From positions 1 through 35,693 of the forward strand of contig NZ_QFDQ01000007.1 in assembly GCF_003270085.1 (NCBI RefSeq): a DNA stretch of 35,693 nucleotides. The letters run 5' to 3'. How positions within the stretch are numbered: position 1 is the stretch's first letter; each line of letters begins with the position of its first letter. The position numbers were made by a program, and so were the translations under genes. Positions 33,629-35,693 of this stretch are shown here, in pieces. The notes under the pieces were generated by a model that saw only the letters and a program-made list of their open reading frames with translations, ran no database searches and was not told the origin of the DNA. The DNA is from Streptomyces triticisoli (GTDB lineage: Bacteria > Actinomycetota > Actinomycetes > Streptomycetales > Streptomycetaceae).

Positions 33629-34474
33629 ATGTCCCGCCATGTCGCGATCGTCACCGATTCAACGGCCTACCTGCCGCCGCGGACGATGGAGCGCCACGGC
33701 ATCACCGCGGTTCCGCTGACCGTGGTCCTCGGCGACCAGGCGCTCGAAGAGGGCACCGAGATCTCGACGCGTTCACTCGCCCAGGCGCTGCAGAAGCGGC
33801 GGCCCGTCACCACTTCACGTCCCAGCCCCGAGCTGTTCGCCGAGACCTACCGCAAGGTCGCGGAGTCCGGGGCGAGCGGCATCGTCTCCCTGCACCTGTC
33901 CGCGGAGCTCTCCGGCACCTACGACGCCGCGGTGCTCGCCGCGCGCGAGGCACCGGTGCCGGTACGAGTGGTGGACACCGGAATGATCGCGATGGCGCTC
34001 GGTTTCTGCGCCCTGGCCGCAGCCGAGGTCGCCGAGGCCGACGGCACGGTGGACGAGGCGGTCACGGCCGCGGAGAAGCGTGCCGGGGGCACCTCCGCGT
34101 TCTTCTACGTCGACACACTCGACTATCTGCGCCGCGGCGGCCGTATCGGGGCCGCGCAGGCGCTGCTGGGTTCCGCGCTCGCGGTGAAACCGCTGCTGCA
34201 GCTGCAGGGTGGCCGTATCGAACCGCTGGAGAAGGTCCGCACCGCCTCGAAGGCGATCGCCCGGCTGGAGGAGATCGTGGCCGAGCGTGCGGGCGGCGCC
34301 GACGTGGACATCGCCGTCCACCATCTCGCCGCCCCCGACCGGGCGTCGGCCCTCGCGGACCGGCTGCGCACCCGGGTGTCCGGGCTGGCCGACCTGCACG
34401 TCAGCGAGGTCGGGGCGGTGATCGGCGCGCACACCGGGCCGGGGCTGCTGGGAGCCGTGGTCTCGCCCCGGTAA
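33629..34474 (+). CDS. DegV-family fatty-acid-binding protein
   Basis: A 281-residue DegV protein. It has the N-terminal VAIVTDSTAYLPP, the ligand-binding block TTSRPSPELF, HLSAELSGTYDAA and the C-terminal GAVIGAHTGPGLLGAVV, all family signatures. DegV/FakB proteins hold a fatty acid and, where FakA is present, deliver it for phosphorylation. No kinase gene is near. The start ATG 33629 has a -10 box 7 nt upstream and no ribosome binding site. comEA follows after 96 nt; degV next to comEA is a common actinobacterial arrangement. Confidence 0.95.
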   Translation: MSRHVAIVTDSTAYLPPRTMERHGITAVPLTVVLGDQALEEGTEISTRSLAQALQKRRPVTTSRPSPELFAETYRKVAESGASGIVSLHLSAELSGTYDAAVLAAREAPVPVRVVDTGMIAMALGFCALAAAEVAEADGTVDEAVTAAEKRAGGTSAFFYVDTLDYLRRGGRIGAAQALLGSALAVKPLLQLQGGRIEPLEKVRTASKAIARLEEIVAERAGGADVDIAVHHLAAPDRASALADRLRTRVSGLADLHVSEVGAVIGAHTGPGLLGAVVSPR

Positions 34475-34492
34475 CTCGTCCGGGTGACGGAG

Positions 34493-34501
34493 TTATCCAC
34501 A
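34493..34501 (+). promoter_or_regulatory. Perfect DnaA-box consensus between degV and comEA
   Basis: TTATCCACA (34493-34501) equals the E. coli R1 consensus. Streptomyces boxes are more often TTGTCCACA. It is single, so not an origin; it could bind DnaA as a regulator of comEA. Confidence 0.5.
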
Positions 34502-34570
34502 ACTGGCGGGTAATCCCCGAGAATTGAGCAAGATCAACGCGAAAGTGCCGGGTTGCCCGATGCTCCCCGC

Positions 34571-35693
34571 ATGGCACTTCGATCACGCTCACGTACATCC
34601 GCAGCGACCAGCGGCCCGGGCCGCGCCCCCGCCTCGGACGGCCGCGCCCGCCACCGCCGCCGGCCGACCCGCCACGCCTCGGCCGAGGAACTGCGCCGAC
34701 GCGCGCAGTCCCTCTTCGCCGAACGCGCCGTACGGGCAGGGGAGTCGGGAACCGGCCCGCCGGAAACCGCGGAGAAGCCCAAGCCAGGCCCGCACCCGGC
34801 GCCGTCGGCCCGGTCCGGCCGTCCCACACCGTCCTGGGCCACCCCGGACCCGGACCGGGTCGGCCACCCGGCGGGCGAGACCCACGCACCGCCAAGCGGC
34901 CCCCACCGGAACGAGGCCGGCCCCGGGCCCGGGCCTGCCAGGCAACACCTCCCGAGCCCGGCTGCGGTGGTTGGCGCGGGCCCGACCGGCGTAGCCGGCA
35001 TGGGCCGTGCCGCCGTGGCCGACAGGGGTGCGCCAGTCGTGGTCGGCGCGGATCCCCCTGCCGCGGCCGGCGTTGGCCTTGTCGAGGGGAGCAAAGCGGG
35101 CTCGGCGGAGCTGGTCGACGTGGAGCCGGCCGGCGGGGCCGGTGCCGGCCGCGCTGAGACCGTGCCGGACTGGCGGGGGCGGATCGCGGGAGCGGTGCGG
35201 GAGCGGATGCCGTTGTGGTTGCAGGCGCGGTGCGGGCTGGAACGCAGGAACGTGGTGGCACTCACGGCGCTGCTCGCCGTTGCCGCGGTTCTCGCCGCGC
35301 AGCACTTCTGGACCGGTCGCACCCAGACCGTCCAAACGCCCGAGATGGTGCGGGCCGTGGCTCCTCGTCAGCACCAGGCGGAGGACAAGGCAACCGCTGC
35401 CACAGCGCCAGTCACTTCCATGGGTGCCCCCGCACCGGCCGGCACGGAGATCGTGGTGGACGTCAGCGGCAAGGTCCGGCGCCCCGGAATCCAGCGCCTG
35501 CCTGCCGGCTCACGGGTCGCCGACGCGCTGCAGGCGGCCGGTGGGGTACGCCCCGGCACCAACACCGACGGCCTCAACCGGGCCCGCTTCCTCGTGGACG
35601 GTGAACAGGTCGTCGTCGGCGGCCCGCCCCCGGCCGCGGACTCCGCCCCGCCCGGCACGGGCGCCGCCGGAGCGGCCGGTGCGGGCGCGGCGG
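34571..35693 (+). CDS. comEA: ComEA-like DNA-binding protein, 5' part (runs off the window)
   Basis: 374 codons are visible with no stop before the window edge. The first ~210 residues are a long, disordered, Arg/Pro/Gly/Ala-rich cytoplasmic segment. A membrane helix follows (~237-255, VVALTALLAVAAVLAAQHFW), then a linker and an SLBB/SLBB-like domain (TEIVVDVSGKVRRPGIQRLP, VADALQAAGGVRPGTNTDGL). The helix-hairpin-helix DNA-binding motif would lie beyond the edge. ComEA binds incoming DNA at the cell surface in naturally competent bacteria; its use in Streptomyces is unclear. The start ATG 34571 has a -10-like GATGCT 6 nt upstream and no ribosome binding site. comEC would be expected next. Confidence 0.88.
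   Translation, partial: MALRSRSRTSAATSGPGRAPASDGRARHRRRPTRHASAEELRRRAQSLFAERAVRAGESGTGPPETAEKPKPGPHPAPSARSGRPTPSWATPDPDRVGHPAGETHAPPSGPHRNEAGPGPGPARQHLPSPAAVVGAGPTGVAGMGRAAVADRGAPVVVGADPPAAAGVGLVEGSKAGSAELVDVEPAGGAGAGRAETVPDWRGRIAGAVRERMPLWLQARCGLERRNVVALTALLAVAAVLAAQHFWTGRTQTVQTPEMVRAVAPRQHQAEDKATAATAPVTSMGAPAPAGTEIVVDVSGKVRRPGIQRLPAGSRVADALQAAGGVRPGTNTDGLNRARFLVDGEQVVVGGPPPAADSAPPGTGAAGAAGAGAA

Noticed and set aside
34493..34501. Replication origin
   Set aside because: A single DnaA box with no cluster, dnaA or dnaN nearby.

Overview
The window is very GC-rich, uses many GTG starts, has several promoters whose -10 box sits 6-7 nt before the start codon, and carries the gene order rplU-rpmA-obgE ... 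proB-proA-nadD-LCP-rsfS-phosphatase-tRNA-Ala ... leuS-degV-comEA. This is the conserved chromosomal core of Streptomyces (from memory, comparable to the S. coelicolor SCO2570s-2590s). No database search was possible, so family calls rest on motifs read in the translations.

Layout. (1) 1-809: 3' part of a decayed iron-containing alcohol dehydrogenase gene. (2) 824-3148: rplU promoter, rplU, rpmA, terminator, obgE. (3) 3149-14532: a variable island between obgE and proB. It holds a wrecked IS481-type transposase, a left-handed beta-helix acyltransferase gene, a minus-strand operon (TarL-like polymerase, TarI-like cytidylyltransferase, extended SDR), remnants of IS1380-type and ISAs1-type transposases, a decayed unknown gene, a 925-residue TagF-like enzyme and a short remnant resembling a phospholipase D C-terminus. 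The intact genes look like synthesis and decoration of a polyol-phosphate (teichoic-acid-like) wall polymer. The IS wreckage suggests repeated rearrangement. (4) 14533-25000: proB, a 142-aa unknown, proA, two single-pass membrane proteins sharing an N-terminal motif, an M48 protease (minus strand), two ~50-aa membrane proteins, nadD, a divergent LCP/LytR_C protein, rsfS and a histidine phosphatase. (5) 25118-26185: two identical tRNA-Ala(GGC) genes enclosing two small zinc-ribbon genes. (6) 26333-29297 (minus): a possible 39-aa ORF, a b-type cytochrome/ferric-reductase-like membrane protein and a NuoF-like flavoprotein fused to a 3Fe-4S ferredoxin, all linked by 4-nt overlaps. (7) 29566-32640: leuS behind a leaderless leader peptide with three consecutive Leu codons and an intrinsic terminator, i.e. 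a ribosome-mediated attenuator. (8) 32799-35693: a coiled-coil membrane protein, a DegV protein and the 5' part of comEA.

How they fit together: regions 2, 4, 7 and 8 are housekeeping (ribosome, proline, NAD, leucyl-tRNA, competence-like genes). The island, the LCP protein and the paired motif proteins point to envelope and wall-polymer assembly. The NuoF-ferredoxin/cytochrome b pair is the best candidate for a poorly described system: an apparent soluble-to-membrane electron-transfer module.
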